Shown here: in pieces, positions 7,887 through 17,237 of the stretch
Numbering within the stretch: position 1 is the first letter of the stretch
How the letters are laid out: the number at the start of each line of letters is the position of its first letter
From: DTDR01 sp964505415
GTDB lineage: Bacteria > Hydrothermota > Tepidihabitantia > Tepidihabitantales > DTDR01
Direction of reading: 5' to 3'
Length of the DNA stretch: 64,000 bases
Assembly (NCBI GenBank): GCA_964505415.1
Contig: CAZDHW010000005.1
Location: 1-64,000 of the forward strand
Made by a program: the position numbers and the translations under genes
The notes under the pieces: generated by a model
Told to the model about the DNA's origin: nothing
What the model saw: the letters and a program-made list of their open reading frames with translations, nothing else
The model's database searches: none

Positions 7887-10800
7887 TAAATTGCTATTAT
7901 TATTTTTATTCAGCATAAGTTTTGGCGACATACTTACTGATACCTTAAGAATAAAATTTGATTTTCAAAGAAACTTAGTTTATTATGAGAAATGGCGTGA
8001 TTCCTGTTTTTTAGGAGTGGTGGCTATTGAAAGCCTTTCTTCATATTTTTACCGAACTTTTAAAGAAAATTTTCTTTTTTCCCTTTCTTCGGTTATGGAA
8101 AAAGAGAAGGCGGAAAGGCGGTTAGAAATAACCGGATTGATTCCGGTTATTGAGGTACCCAAAGTTCCTTTTTTAGGAGTAACCGAGATAAAGATTTCAG
8201 GTGAAGATCGGATAACTTTTGGTGGTCGTCAAACAATTTATTCCTCCCCCCTGGCTTATCCGCGAGGCAATCTTTTGCCGGAATTGAAAATGAATCAGGA
8301 ATTAAGATTGAATGTGAGTGGACAGGTAGGCGGTAAGACGAAGATAAATATTGATCATGATTCTAAAAGGATGGAAAATAAAAATAAAATTAGTATTGTC
8401 TATACCGGAACTGAGGATGAAATTATTAAGAAAATTGAAGGTGGCGATATCGCTTTTGGTTTTCCCCAAACGCGTTATACTGGTGATATTCCTTCCCATA
8501 AAGGATTGTTCGGTTTAAGAAGTGAAGGCAATTTGGGTCCCTTTTCTTTTTATGGTGTTTTCTCTCGGGAAAGAAGCGAGGGAAAGACAATCGATTTTAA
8601 AGGTAAGGCACAGATAAAAGTAGATACCTTTTATGATTACGATTATGCCCGATACAAGTTTTTTATCCTTGATACTTCTCCAGAAATTTTAAAAAAAATA
8701 AGCGATTTCCAACTTTTTTATGATGATGGCAATCCTTATAACGATATTCAGACGAATGCTGTTAGATGCTTGGCAACTATTTATCCTGAGAATCCGGATT
8801 CTTTGCCAGCAAATAGTGATGAAAGAATAAAAGCCGGTTTTGTGCCTTTGATAAAAAATAAGGATTATTATTTAAGAACTTTAACTATTTCCCCTTATGG
8901 TGAAGTGATGGTTTTGGAGCTTAATATTGACGTTACTAGTGGTAATCTAGCAACTTATTATGTTACGATGGATGGCGAAAGTTGTGGTGGAAAAATATAT
9001 CAAGATTCTTTACTTTTATTAAAGCTTTTAAAAAAGAAAAGGTTTGATAGAAACTCACCAACTTTTAAGTATGCCTTAAGAAATATTTATACTTTAAGCG
9101 AAAAAAATTTGAAAATAAGAAGTTTAAAAATCTTTCGGCTTACCGGTAATTATGCCACGGAATACGAAGATGAAGGTGAAGATAAAGGAAAAAGTTTTTT
9201 ACATATCCTTGGTTTAGACCCAGATAATGATGGTGAAGTTAATTACCCTTATTTTCAACCGGCTTACGGACTTATTGTCTTTCCGGAATTATTTCCTTTT
9301 GCTTCTGAAAGATTAAGAGAAAAAGACGAGATTATTTATTATAAGGAGCCCCTTTCCTTTGGTGAGGGTGGAAAATATATGATTGTTGGCGAATATTTAA
9401 GTAGTATCCAGGAGTTTTTCTTAGGGACAACCGATATTATGGAGAATAGTGAAAAGGTATATATTAATGGCAAAGAGGCAGTAAAGGGGGTTGATTATAC
9501 GATTGATTATCAAAATGGTAAGATAACTTTTTTAAATCTCCCGCCAGATGCCGAGATTAAAGTTAGTTTTCAGCAACTTCCTTTATTTGCACCAACAGCA
9601 AAAAGTTTTGTCGGTTTTAGAGCGGAAAGTAAACTTTTAGAAGATTTACAAATTGGTAGTAGTTTCTTAATAAGAAGTGAAGGTGCTTATTCTGATAAAC
9701 CAGAATATGGCTATGAACCCTTTTCCAAAGGAATTTTTTCTTTTAATCTCAATTATAAAAAAGATTTTGCGCTCTTTTTAAAAGAAAAATTAAGATTTTC
9801 AATAAATGGTGAAGTGGCCAATAGTTTTAAGAATTCTAATACCCTTAATAATGCTTATATTGATGATTTTGAAGGCACTGCTTTGGAAACACCTTTAGAA
9901 ATTAAAGGTTCTTTCTTCTTTTTTGCTCCGGTACCTTATTTTTCTGATACTAACTATTTATTAAGAAAAATGCCGAAAATTAAAAACCCAAAAGAAAAGG
10001 ATTATGTTTCTAAATCGGAAATTTTTGGCCCCCAAATTGGCGAAGAAGGAAAGGAAAGAGAAAATTATTTGATTTTAGAATTTAGCGATTTTTCCAAAAA
10101 TAAGTGGTTTGGCATTGTGCAGGCATTACAAAGAGGCTCCTTTTTGGATTTAGAAAATTATGAAAATTTGGAGATGATTTTCAAAATTGACGAAGGAGTT
10201 CCTGATGGCATAATTAATTTTCATTTGGCTTCTTATTTAGAAGAAGATGTTCCCCGAATAACTAAGGATGGCCGGGTAGTTGGTTATAACAATCTTTTTG
10301 ATACTGAAGATAAAAATGGTAATAACGAACTGGAACCAGATGAAGATAAAGGGTTGGACGGTGTTTTGGGGGCTGACAGTTTAAATATCATGGGAGACGA
10401 TGGTAATGATGATTATGATTTATATGAAAATCCCATGGGGACCGAAGGCAATCGGGTTTTAAATAGTGAAGATATTGATTTGAATGGTTTTAATGAGCGG
10501 GGCGATAACCATTATTTTGCTTATTCAATTTCTTTGAAAGAAAGTAAACAGGTGAAAGATTTGTATAATAATTGGAAAATTGTTACCATTCCTTTAAAAA
10601 GACCGGATACCATTATCGGGCGCCCTTTGCTTTCCGAGATAAGAAAATTAGCAATTTATTTGAGAGACTTTTCGGGCCCTTTTAAGATGCGGATTTATTC
10701 AATTAAGTTTACCGGTGTCCGATGGAAAAAACCAAGATTTCTTAGAAAGGATATCGATACCCTTTTAAGTAAAGCAACCGTCTATTCAGTAAATAATAAA

Positions 10801-13185
10801 AATACACCAAATTATACTTCACCTTTTAAAGTGAAGAAGGATATTCGGGGAATGTATTATGAAGCCAGTTTGGGTTTAACTATTGATTCTTTTTTTCCTT
10901 ATGACACAGTAATTACCGAGATGTTTCTTTCTACTCCTTATGATTTAAGAAAATATTCGCAAATTAGTTTCTATGTCCATAAGGAAGAGAAATTTGAAGG
11001 AAAAGATATTATGATTTATTTTCGTCTCGGTGTTGATAGTAGTAATTTTTATTTTGTTTCTTTCACTTTAGAAGAAAAAGAAGGTTTTTTGAAAATAAGA
11101 AAAGTACCTTACGGAGAAAATTGGTATGAGGCTACTATTCTTCTTGATTCTTTGCCCTTTTTTAAAGAAAAAAAACAGATGGTGAGAGGGGAAGTTTCTT
11201 TAAATAATATCCGCTATTTTGCTTTGGGAGCTATTAATATCTTTCCTTCAAAAGTCTCTTATACTCTCTGGTTTAATGATTTGAAACTCAGTAAACCAAA
11301 AAATGAAAGCGGCATTATCTACGGGCTGAACACCGCTTTTTCCTTTTTAAATACTGGTTTTAATACCAATTTTAATCTGGAAAAAAGAAATCCTTTCTTT
11401 TCTCGCCTAACCGAAACCCCTAAGGTAGCTACTGATGATGCTTTGGCTTATTCTTTAAATTCCCAAATAGATTTAAGTAAACTTTTACCATCCTTTTTAA
11501 ATATCAGTTTACCTCTTTCTTATTCAAAAAATGGTTCCTTTTTAAAGCCCTATTATTCACCAGCCATACCTGACCTGAAAGCAAAAGAATATTATTTTGA
11601 AAAAGATGGTGTTGAGCAGTATAGTTTTGCCTTTAGAAGAAATAAAGCAAGTAATAATTTCTTTTTAAAATACAGCTTAGATGCTTTTTCTTATTCCTTT
11701 TATAAAAGATTTGGCTTTTCTAAAAGAACTTTAACGATTGATACTAGTAAAAGTAATTCCCAGGTATTTAATTATAATATCTCGCCGGATTTCGGTATAA
11801 AAATCAAAGAGAATAAAATAAGCTTTTTGCCAAAAAATATTTCCCTTTCTTTAACCTTGAGTGATAATTTTTCTAAAAGAAAAAATCGGACAAAAGAAAG
11901 TGATACCTTTAATTTGCCTCAGATAACTACAGTCAAAAATGCTTCCCTTGCTTCTTCTTTTACTTATTCACCAATAAACAATTTGGATATAAATTATTCC
12001 CAAGGTAATTATTTCAACCGTTTAGGTTATTACCAAAAAGGGATAAAAGAAAAAAGAAGTTTTTTTGGTTTAGAAGAAGGTTTTTCTCGCAACCTTTCGG
12101 TAGATTACAATTTTTCTTTGTGGGACATTTTGGAACCTAATTTTTCCCTTGATGGCAGTTACGACGAAAGTAAAGCGAAAATAAAAGGTGATACTTATAC
12201 CAATGAGCGAATGATAAATAACGATTTTTCTTATTCCTTCGGTTTGGATTTAGAACTGCCGGAATTATTTGAAAAAATGAAATTAAACAAAATGGCAGAT
12301 ATCTTTGATGCTATTAATGTTGATTACAATTTTTCCCGGGCAATAGAATATCCAAGAATTCCTTTTCGGCCATCACTTTTTTATCAACTGGGTTTTAAAG
12401 AAGACCTTCCTTACGATTCTTCTCAAAGGACAAAGGATTATGAATATTCCTTTTCTCTTTCCAGTGGTTTGGAGATAAGACCATTTTCTTTAAGATGGAG
12501 TTATGATAACGATTGGGAAAGAAACTTTTACGGTTTATCTTCGCGGCAAGGCAGTAAGGCAATAAAATTTCCTTCCTTAGAAATTACCATTACCAATGTG
12601 GAAAAACTTTTTCCAAAAATTGTTGCCTCTTCCCAGATTAATAGCCGGATGGAAAAGAGAAAAACCCTCTCTTCCCGATTAACACCGGATTTAAAATTTC
12701 TTTTGAGCGAAATGAGAGAAGAAAATAGCTATTCTTTTTCTCCGCTTTTTTCTTGGCAATTAAATTTTAAAAACCAGATGAATACCCAAATAAATATTAA
12801 CTATACAAAAAATAATACTTATGATGCTTTAAGCAAGACCAATAATTATAGTGAAGATAAAGGTTTTTCTCTTTCCTATTCTTATAACTTTTCTTTAAAA
12901 GAAGGGATAAAACTACCTTTACTTAAAAAACTAAGGTTAACTCAAAATATCGGTTTTTCTAGTAACTTTACTTATAATTTAGGGGAAAATTATTATGTGA
13001 AAGAGTTTCAAAAAACTATTTTGAGAAAAAGCAGTAATTATAACCTTTCTCTTTCCTTTTCTTATAACCTTTCCGCTTATACCCAAATGGGCTTAAATAC
13101 CGCTTATTCGGTTTTTAAAAATTTGTTAAAACAGGATAAAACCCAATCAATTGATATCAATATGTGGGTTTTGTTTAGGTTTTAG
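7867..13185 (+). CDS. sprA: SprA/Sov-like type IX secretion outer-membrane translocon
   Basis: The 1772-residue protein begins with a signal peptide (KLLLLFLFSISFG) and continues with long stretches of alternating hydrophobic and aromatic residues expected of a very large beta-barrel. Features recalled from the SprA family are the repeated pattern of GGRQTIYSSPLAYPRG, the NAYIDDFEGTA segment near residue 660 and calcium-like acidic loops such as DTEDKNGNNELEPDEDKGLD. SprA forms the pore through which proteins with C-terminal sorting domains leave the periplasm. It is shorter than the roughly 2400-residue Bacteroidetes versions. The start overlaps dxs by 20 bases. Two likely cargo proteins are encoded at 29.2 kb and 41.6 kb. 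Confidence 0.8.
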   Translation: MKKLTVNKLLLLFLFSISFGDILTDTLRIKFDFQRNLVYYEKWRDSCFLGVVAIESLSSYFYRTFKENFLFSLSSVMEKEKAERRLEITGLIPVIEVPKVPFLGVTEIKISGEDRITFGGRQTIYSSPLAYPRGNLLPELKMNQELRLNVSGQVGGKTKINIDHDSKRMENKNKISIVYTGTEDEIIKKIEGGDIAFGFPQTRYTGDIPSHKGLFGLRSEGNLGPFSFYGVFSRERSEGKTIDFKGKAQIKVDTFYDYDYARYKFFILDTSPEILKKISDFQLFYDDGNPYNDIQTNAVRCLATIYPENPDSLPANSDERIKAGFVPLIKNKDYYLRTLTISPYGEVMVLELNIDVTSGNLATYYVTMDGESCGGKIYQDSLLLLKLLKKKRFDRNSPTFKYALRNIYTLSEKNLKIRSLKIFRLTGNYATEYEDEGEDKGKSFLHILGLDPDNDGEVNYPYFQPAYGLIVFPELFPFASERLREKDEIIYYKEPLSFGEGGKYMIVGEYLSSIQEFFLGTTDIMENSEKVYINGKEAVKGVDYTIDYQNGKITFLNLPPDAEIKVSFQQLPLFAPTAKSFVGFRAESKLLEDLQIGSSFLIRSEGAYSDKPEYGYEPFSKGIFSFNLNYKKDFALFLKEKLRFSINGEVANSFKNSNTLNNAYIDDFEGTALETPLEIKGSFFFFAPVPYFSDTNYLLRKMPKIKNPKEKDYVSKSEIFGPQIGEEGKERENYLILEFSDFSKNKWFGIVQALQRGSFLDLENYENLEMIFKIDEGVPDGIINFHLASYLEEDVPRITKDGRVVGYNNLFDTEDKNGNNELEPDEDKGLDGVLGADSLNIMGDDGNDDYDLYENPMGTEGNRVLNSEDIDLNGFNERGDNHYFAYSISLKESKQVKDLYNNWKIVTIPLKRPDTIIGRPLLSEIRKLAIYLRDFSGPFKMRIYSIKFTGVRWKKPRFLRKDIDTLLSKATVYSVNNKNTPNYTSPFKVKKDIRGMYYEASLGLTIDSFFPYDTVITEMFLSTPYDLRKYSQISFYVHKEEKFEGKDIMIYFRLGVDSSNFYFVSFTLEEKEGFLKIRKVPYGENWYEATILLDSLPFFKEKKQMVRGEVSLNNIRYFALGAINIFPSKVSYTLWFNDLKLSKPKNESGIIYGLNTAFSFLNTGFNTNFNLEKRNPFFSRLTETPKVATDDALAYSLNSQIDLSKLLPSFLNISLPLSYSKNGSFLKPYYSPAIPDLKAKEYYFEKDGVEQYSFAFRRNKASNNFFLKYSLDAFSYSFYKRFGFSKRTLTIDTSKSNSQVFNYNISPDFGIKIKENKISFLPKNISLSLTLSDNFSKRKNRTKESDTFNLPQITTVKNASLASSFTYSPINNLDINYSQGNYFNRLGYYQKGIKEKRSFFGLEEGFSRNLSVDYNFSLWDILEPNFSLDGSYDESKAKIKGDTYTNERMINNDFSYSFGLDLELPELFEKMKLNKMADIFDAINVDYNFSRAIEYPRIPFRPSLFYQLGFKEDLPYDSSQRTKDYEYSFSLSSGLEIRPFSLRWSYDNDWERNFYGLSSRQGSKAIKFPSLEITITNVEKLFPKIVASSQINSRMEKRKTLSSRLTPDLKFLLSEMREENSYSFSPLFSWQLNFKNQMNTQININYTKNNTYDALSKTNNYSEDKGFSLSYSYNFSLKEGIKLPLLKKLRLTQNIGFSSNFTYNLGENYYVKEFQKTILRKSSNYNLSLSFSYNLSAYTQMGLNTAYSVFKNLLKQDKTQSIDINMWVLFRF

Positions 13186-13188
13186 TAT

Positions 13189-13482
13189 ATGGAAATAAGG
13201 GATTTTCAAAAATTGATAAAAAAAATTTATTATAAAAAAGATAAAAAAAGGGGGAAAGAAAAGACTTTTATGTGGTTTTGCGAAGAAGTTGGTGAATTGT
13301 CAAGGGCATTAAGAAGAAAAAGAAAAAGAGAGATAGAAGAAGAATTTGCCGATGTCTTTGCCTGGCTTGTTTCCTTAGCCAATCTCTATAATATTGACTT
13401 AGAAGCGGCGATAAAAAAATATCAAAAAAATTGCCCAAAGTGTAAAAAGATTCCTTGTCTTTGTAAAGAAAAGAAATATTAA
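13189..13482 (+). CDS. MazG-like nucleotide pyrophosphohydrolase
   Basis: This 97-residue protein has the MazG-superfamily metal-binding pattern: EEVGELSRAL in the first helix and EEEFADVFAWLVSLAN in the next. Such all-alpha enzymes hydrolyse nucleoside triphosphates to monophosphates. It is unusual in ending with four cysteines in the pattern CPKCKKIPCLC, which could bind a metal ion. It starts three bases after sprA. The exact substrate cannot be read from the sequence. Confidence 0.8.
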   Translation: MEIRDFQKLIKKIYYKKDKKRGKEKTFMWFCEEVGELSRALRRKRKREIEEEFADVFAWLVSLANLYNIDLEAAIKKYQKNCPKCKKIPCLCKEKKY

Positions 13483-13697
13483 CGAATTTTTAATTTCTCA
13501 AAGAATTATTTTGGGGACGGTTCGGTAGGCGGTAGGGGGAACGGGGTTTTCTTAAACTCAAAAATTGCAGTTTTTAAGAATATATTTTATATTTTTTAAA
13601 AATCATCTTCAAAATCTTAAATAAAACTTCTTTTTTAGTTATTATATATTTATAACGAAGAAAGACCTCTTTATCTTACTCCTAATTTTAAAGCAAC
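13483..13697. other. intergenic region with a short G-rich block
   Basis: No gene is visible. A block at about 13511-13547 is strikingly G-rich (GGGGACGGTTCGGTAGGCGG and onward) against an otherwise very AT-rich background. The rest is AT-rich and ends in the promoter of the next gene. The block could be a remnant of a mobile-element end, but no inverted partner or transposase is present. Confidence 0.4.
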
Positions 13698-13725
13698 TTG
13701 AATTTTCGATGCTTTTTTATATATT
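13698..13725 (+). promoter_or_regulatory. promoter of the 13.7-16.9 kb membrane cluster
   Basis: TTGAAT at 13698-13703 and TATATT at 13720-13725 are 16 bases apart. The -10 box ends six bases before ATG 13732 and no ribosome site intervenes, so the first gene is probably leaderless. Confidence 0.55.
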
Positions 13726-13731
13726 TATTTT

Positions 13732-14844
13732 ATGCGCTTTAAAAGAATTATTTTGTTATTAATCTTTTTTAATTTGATTTTTTCTTTAGAGATAAAAGTT
13801 AAGGATACGCCTAATGATGCCGGAAATTCTTTGACAATTTATATAATTAAACCGATGGCTGATTTTGATTTTTACCAAGTCTACCGAAAAGATACTGGTG
13901 ATTTTATCCTTATCGGAAAATTATCAAAAGAGGAGAGTATATTTTTAGACGATAAAGTGAAAAGGAATAAGTGTTATTATTATCAAGTTATTGGGGTGAA
14001 AGATACTTTACGTTTTTATTCTAATATTGCTTCCGCTATTCCTAAAGCCCAGATTTTTAATACCGCCAGGGTTAATGTGCTCATTGGGATTATCATCTTT
14101 TCATTTCTTATTCTCTATTTTATTAGAAAGGCAAGAAGAGGTGAAAAACTTTTTATCCGAAGGATAAGTGGTTTGGATGCGGTTGAAGAGGCAGTAGGTA
14201 GAGCAACGGAGATGGGTAAACCAATTTTGTTTGTTCCGGGTATTGGAAGTGTAGCCGATATCGCCACGATTGCCGCTTTAAATATTTTGGGTGAAGTTGC
14301 TAAAAAGACTGCCCAATATGATACTACTCTGTTAGTTCCCAATCGGGATGTTTTGGTTTATACAGTTGCCTATGAGATTGTAAAAGAGGCTTATAGTAAT
14401 GTTGGTCGGCCGGATGCCTTTAAAGAAGGTAATATTTTTTACATTACTGATAGCCAATTTGCTTTTACCGCCGCGGTTGATGGTATTATGGTAAGAGAAA
14501 AACCAGCAACCAACTTCTTTTTAGGTACCTTTTATGCTGAATCCTTGATTTTGGCAGAAACTGGCGCTGCTACTGGAGCAATTCAAATTGCCGGAACCGA
14601 TATGGTTCCCCAATTACCATTTTTTATTGTTGCTTGTGATTATACCTTAATTGGTGAAGAATTGTATGCCGCCTCAGCTTATCTCTCACGGGAGCCACTT
14701 CTTTTAGGTTCTTTGAAAGGTCAAGATTATGGGAAATTGCTTATCCTTTTTGTTCTTTTGGTCGGCTCCTTTTTACTTTTACTTTCTTATTTTCCTTTTT
14801 TATCATTCTTTTCAAAAATAATTGAGTTTTTTAATGTTTCTTAA
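13732..14844 (+). CDS. membrane-anchored protein of unknown function, gene 1 of a four-gene cluster
   Basis: The 370-residue product has an N-terminal signal or anchor (ILLLIFFNLIFSLEIKV), an exported beta-rich domain of about 85 residues resembling a fibronectin type III fold, a transmembrane helix near residues 108-128 (NVLIGIIIFSFLILYFI), a cytoplasmic domain and a C-terminal helix near residue 340. The cytoplasmic part (GLDAVEEAVGRATEMGKPIL then PGIGSVADIATIAALNILGE) is distinctive and I recall similar proteins annotated only as a DUF family. Three further membrane proteins follow with short spacing. The function is unknown; a multi-subunit membrane complex is plausible. Confidence 0.75.
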   Translation: MRFKRIILLLIFFNLIFSLEIKVKDTPNDAGNSLTIYIIKPMADFDFYQVYRKDTGDFILIGKLSKEESIFLDDKVKRNKCYYYQVIGVKDTLRFYSNIASAIPKAQIFNTARVNVLIGIIIFSFLILYFIRKARRGEKLFIRRISGLDAVEEAVGRATEMGKPILFVPGIGSVADIATIAALNILGEVAKKTAQYDTTLLVPNRDVLVYTVAYEIVKEAYSNVGRPDAFKEGNIFYITDSQFAFTAAVDGIMVREKPATNFFLGTFYAESLILAETGAATGAIQIAGTDMVPQLPFFIVACDYTLIGEELYAASAYLSREPLLLGSLKGQDYGKLLILFVLLVGSFLLLLSYFPFLSFFSKIIEFFNVS

Positions 14845-14856
14845 TAAGGAGGGATT

Positions 14857-15480
14857 ATGCAGAGAAACTTACCGTTAGCCCTTTGTTTTATAATGGGCAT
14901 TTTAATGATTATTCAATTTTTTTCTCCCCACCCAGTATCCCAACAATTTTTTGATACCATTATTAAATGGATAAGAATAATTTCCGCCTTTGCTTTAGTT
15001 TTAGGAGTAAGAAGTATCTCTTTGAGGCATATTGAAACGGTAAGAAGAAAAAGGAGCGGTTTTATTTACAGCCTCTTCACCTTAATTTCTATGGTAGTTA
15101 CTGCTCTTTTGGGACTTATTTTTGGTGTTGGTGCCCAGGCTCCAATAAGGTTGATTTTTAATAATATAATGGTCCCCTTAGGAGCGACCATGTTTTCTAT
15201 CTTGGCTTTTTATATGGCATCGGCTGCTTACCGGGCATTCCGAGCAAGAACCTTTGAAGCCACTTTGCTTTTAATTGCTGCCTTCATTGTGATGTTAGGG
15301 ATGGTACCGATTGGTAATCTCATTTCACCCCATTTTTCTTCAATTGCTGAATGGCTTTTATCGGTACCTAATATGGCGGCAAAAAGAGGTATCCTTTTTG
15401 GTGTTGCCTTGGGAGTAATAGCCACTTCTTTGAAGATTATTTTAGGAATTGAAAGGGGTTGGTTAGGTGGTCGGAGGTAA
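14857..15480 (+). CDS. polytopic membrane protein, gene 2 of the cluster
   Basis: This 207-residue protein has about five predicted membrane helices, starting with LALCFIMGILMIIQFF and ending with GILFGVALGVIATSLKIILG. A basic loop (RHIETVRRKRSG) follows the second helix. AAGGAGGGATT sits before ATG 14857. It lies 12 bases after gene 1 and two bases before gene 3. I do not recognise a family with known function. Confidence 0.75.
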   Translation: MQRNLPLALCFIMGILMIIQFFSPHPVSQQFFDTIIKWIRIISAFALVLGVRSISLRHIETVRRKRSGFIYSLFTLISMVVTALLGLIFGVGAQAPIRLIFNNIMVPLGATMFSILAFYMASAAYRAFRARTFEATLLLIAAFIVMLGMVPIGNLISPHFSSIAEWLLSVPNMAAKRGILFGVALGVIATSLKIILGIERGWLGGRR

Positions 15481-15482
15481 AG

Positions 15483-16322
15483 ATGAGATTTTTAGAATTA
15501 TTGACCAAAATTCCGCGAAGGATTATTTTTCTCATTTTAGCCATTTTTGTCATCTTCCCCCTTTTTTATCCCTTAAATTTGACGAGTAAAGTTTCCGTTC
15601 GTACTTTTGATTTATTTAAGGCAATAGATAATTTAAAAAATGAAAAACCCATTCTTATTTCTATTGATTTTGACCCGCAATCAATGCCCGAATTATATCC
15701 GATGTATCTTTCAATATTGAGACATTGTTTTGCCAAAGATATTCCGGTTATCGTTCTTGGTTTATGGATTACCGGTGTGGGAATTGGTGAAGAAGGATTA
15801 AAAGTGGTTGCCAAGGAATACGGTAAGGAATACGGAAAAGATTACATTTTTCTTGGTTGGAAGCCCGGGATTACCGCGGTAATCTTAGGTTTGGGAAGAA
15901 GTTTAAAAGAGACCTTTCCGACCGATTATTATAAAAATCCTATTGAAAATCTTCCTTTGGCTAAAAAAGTGGAAACTTATAAAGATATTCCCCTAATGAT
16001 AAGTATTTCTGCTGGTTCACCTGGCTATGGTGATTGGATTGCTTATGCCCAAACAAGATACGGGATAAAGGTTGGTGCCGGTGTTACTGCGGTTTCGGCG
16101 GCTGATGCCTATCCTTATTTACAATCAGGACAATTAATCGGTCTTTTATCAGGTTTAAAAGGAGCATCAGAATATGAATATTTAGTAGAGAAATATGGTT
16201 ATTCAAAGGCCTTTAAAAGTGCCACCCAACTTATGGATTCCCAATCTTTCGCCCATCTCGTTATTATGATTTTAGTAATTATTGGTAATATTGGTTATTT
16301 CTTTTTAAGGAGGAGAAGATGA
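15483..16322 (+). CDS. membrane-anchored protein of unknown function, gene 3 of the cluster
   Basis: The 279-residue product has an N-terminal membrane helix (RIIFLILAIFVIFPLFY), a soluble domain of about 200 residues and a C-terminal helix followed by RRRR. The soluble part contains KPILISIDFDPQSMPELYPM and IGLLSGLKGASEYEYL and looks like an alpha/beta domain. ATG 15483 is chosen over the upstream in-frame ATG 15459 because CGGAGG lies six bases before it and the previous gene ends at 15480. It overlaps gene 4 by four bases (ATGA). Function unknown. Confidence 0.75.
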   Translation: MRFLELLTKIPRRIIFLILAIFVIFPLFYPLNLTSKVSVRTFDLFKAIDNLKNEKPILISIDFDPQSMPELYPMYLSILRHCFAKDIPVIVLGLWITGVGIGEEGLKVVAKEYGKEYGKDYIFLGWKPGITAVILGLGRSLKETFPTDYYKNPIENLPLAKKVETYKDIPLMISISAGSPGYGDWIAYAQTRYGIKVGAGVTAVSAADAYPYLQSGQLIGLLSGLKGASEYEYLVEKYGYSKAFKSATQLMDSQSFAHLVIMILVIIGNIGYFFLRRRR

Positions 16323-16948
16323 ATATCTCTTTAGATATTTGGACATGGATAAGTGCAATTTTAACCCTTTTTATTTTCTCTTTCTTATACGGTGATAATC
16401 CCTTTTATAAATTTGCCGAACATATCTTTGTTGGTGTTTCGGTTGGCTACACAATTGCCATTACTTGGCATAATTTTTTATATCCCGATTTGATATTGCC
16501 ATTAGTTAAGCAAAAAAATTTTTTAAACCTAATTCCGGCCTTTTTAGGTATTCTCTATTTTTCCATCTTCTTTAAAAATCTCTCGTGGATGATAAGAATT
16601 CCCATCGGTTTTGTTTTGGGTTATGGCTCGGGTGTCGCTATTCCGGCTATCTTTCAAGCAAATATAATAAGACAAATCCAAGGAAGTTTATTAACCCCAA
16701 AGATTTTTGAAAGAAGCGATTTGCTTATTAATAGTCTTATTTCGCTCTTTGGTATTGTCTGCACAGTTATTTATTTCTTTTTCTCTCGGGAGCAGAAAGG
16801 GTTAAATAAAATATTAGCAAAATTTGGTATAATTTTCTTAATGATTGGCTTTGGTGCCTCTTTTGGATTTACAGTAATGGCAAGAGTCTCTTTACTTTTA
16901 GGCCGTCTCCAATTTCTTTTAAGAGATTGGCTCGGATTAATAAAATAA
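16319..16948 (+). CDS. polytopic membrane protein, gene 4 of the cluster
   Basis: This 209-residue protein has five or six predicted membrane helices, with GDNPFYKFAEHIFVGVSVGY as a notable conserved-looking segment after the first helix and GYGSGVAIPA near the middle. AAGGAGGAGAAG precedes the ATG, which overlaps the stop of gene 3. It is the last gene of the cluster; the hairpin just after it has its T-run on the opposite strand. Function unknown. Confidence 0.75.
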   Translation: MNISLDIWTWISAILTLFIFSFLYGDNPFYKFAEHIFVGVSVGYTIAITWHNFLYPDLILPLVKQKNFLNLIPAFLGILYFSIFFKNLSWMIRIPIGFVLGYGSGVAIPAIFQANIIRQIQGSLLTPKIFERSDLLINSLISLFGIVCTVIYFFFSREQKGLNKILAKFGIIFLMIGFGASFGFTVMARVSLLLGRLQFLLRDWLGLIK

Positions 16949-16978
16949 AAAAGAGGGCAGGATTTCACCTGCCCTCTT
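16941..16978 (-). terminator. intrinsic terminator of the small peptide unit
   Basis: An 11-bp perfect stem (AAGAGGGCAGG with CCTGCCCTCTT, 16951-16961 and 16968-16978) with a six-base loop is followed on the minus strand by TTTTATTTTA. The plus strand lacks a T-run after the stem, so it works mainly for leftward transcription. Confidence 0.85.
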
Positions 16979-16996
16979 ATCTATCGGAGAATTCCC

Positions 16997-17047
16997 CTAC
17001 TTTGGAGGCAATGGTAGGGGAGGAGGTGGTACAAAGCTTCCAAACAT
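16997..17047 (-). CDS. 16-residue proline-rich peptide
   Basis: A minus-strand reading frame encodes MFGSFVPPPPLPLPPK and stops at TAG. AAGGGAGG lies five bases before the ATG, among the best ribosome sites in the window. A strong intrinsic terminator begins 18 bases after the stop. Upstream is a sigma-54-like promoter and two TGTCGCA sites, next to the gene for a sigma-54 activator. The whole unit would be a transcript of about 120 bases. Nine of the 16 residues are proline or leucine flanking proline. It could be a signalling peptide, a leader peptide or a small regulatory RNA with an incidental frame. No family is recognised. Confidence 0.55.
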   Translation of the reverse strand: MFGSFVPPPPLPLPPK

Positions 17048-17078
17048 ATTAACCTCCCTTTTGAGTTCAATTATATAT

Positions 17079-17096
17079 TTCATTAATTATGCCAAA
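17079..17096 (-). promoter_or_regulatory. possible sigma-54 promoter
   Basis: Read on the minus strand, TTTGGCATAATTAATGAAA has the -24 GG at 17093-17092 and a G at 17081, ten bases later. The -12 dinucleotide is GA rather than GC, so the match is imperfect. The predicted start near 17069 leaves a leader of about 22 bases with the ribosome site before the peptide ATG at 17047. Confidence 0.45.
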
Positions 17097-17129
17097 GGAA
17101 AAATTAAAAAAATTTTTGAAAAATAATAA

Positions 17130-17237
17130 CTTATAAATTTATAAAATTAAAAAAAATAAAAAATGCGACATAAATTTATAATTAATTTTTAAAAATCTTA
17201 TAAGTTATATAAAATCAATAATTTTTAAAATGCGACA
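17130..17237. repeat. two imperfect 41-bp repeats ending in TGCGACA
   Basis: Copies at 17130-17170 and 17197-17237 both begin CTTATAA and end AAAATGCGACA, with about 29 of 41 positions identical. The TGCGACA ends at 17164-17170 and 17231-17237 lie about 70-145 bases upstream of the sigma-54-like promoter, a usual distance for activator sites. A 20-bp part of the second copy (17201-17220) recurs with one mismatch at 22540-22559, on the other side of the regulator gene. Confidence 0.6.
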
